A program made the position numbers and the translations under genes. Positions 5,349 through 5,351 of a DNA stretch of 5,351 bases are shown here, in pieces (the stretch's first letter is position 1; each line of letters begins with the position of its first letter). Below the pieces are notes generated by a model. The model was not told the DNA's origin. It was given only the letters and a program-made list of their open reading frames with translations, and searched no databases. The DNA comes from Synechococcales cyanobacterium PMM_0036 (GTDB taxonomy: Bacteria; Cyanobacteriota; Cyanobacteriia; Elainellales; Elainellaceae): positions 1-5,351 of the forward strand of contig CASBQM010000437.1 in NCBI GenBank assembly GCA_949127645.1, given 5' to 3'.

Positions 5349-5351
5349 CAC

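Noticed and set aside
1..5351. CRISPR array, tRNA or rRNA
   Set aside because: No regularly spaced direct repeats, and no tRNA or rRNA-like segments seen on reading either strand.

Overview
The window looks like accessory DNA from a member of the Bacteroidota. This is inferred from moderate-to-low GC, a secreted protein whose signal peptide ends in a Ser-Phe-Ser-Gln style junction, a possible TAnnTTTG promoter element, and the paired tyrosine recombinase plus IS91-type transposase. No housekeeping gene is present, so the lineage call is tentative.

Layout, left to right. Positions 1-172 carry a possible partial CDS (minus strand) running off the left edge. It merges into a 150-nt imperfect palindrome (127-276). 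Positions 277-458 are non-coding but rich in stem-loops and lie downstream of an intact IS110-family DEDD transposase/recombinase (459-1526, minus). Between it and the next module are a hairpin over the transposase start codon and an attC-like folded site (1629-1690). Positions 1756-3831 (plus) hold a two-gene unit: a XerC/D-like tyrosine recombinase and, 3 nt later, an IS91-family HUH/Y2 transposase with a GTG start. This unit is flanked by 29-nt inverted repeats (1677-1705 and 4033-4061). The right third is all minus strand: a small secreted protein of unknown function (4112-4588), then a PIN-domain toxin (4807-5271) followed by an overlapping 50-aa putative antitoxin (4668-4820).

The most interesting reading is that the right two thirds form an integron-like cassette array without an integron integrase (CALIN-like). 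Three folded sites of 58-80 nt (1629-1690, 4048-4105, 4601-4680) have R''/R'-like ends in the same orientation. The sequence starting at each putative G|TT cleavage point is complementary to the sequence ending the same unit: 16/17 nt for the secreted-protein unit, 25/29 nt for the unit holding the IS91 module, and a 9-nt perfect match at the very window edge for the toxin-antitoxin unit. The same inverted repeats could instead be ordinary termini of separate mobile elements; the interpretation is inference and the tests are given below.

Functionally, a toxin-antitoxin pair would stabilise the array, the secreted protein is cargo, and the IS91 and IS110 elements are insertions or mobilisers. 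IS110/IS1111 elements are known elsewhere to insert in attC sites, which fits the setting but is not proven here.
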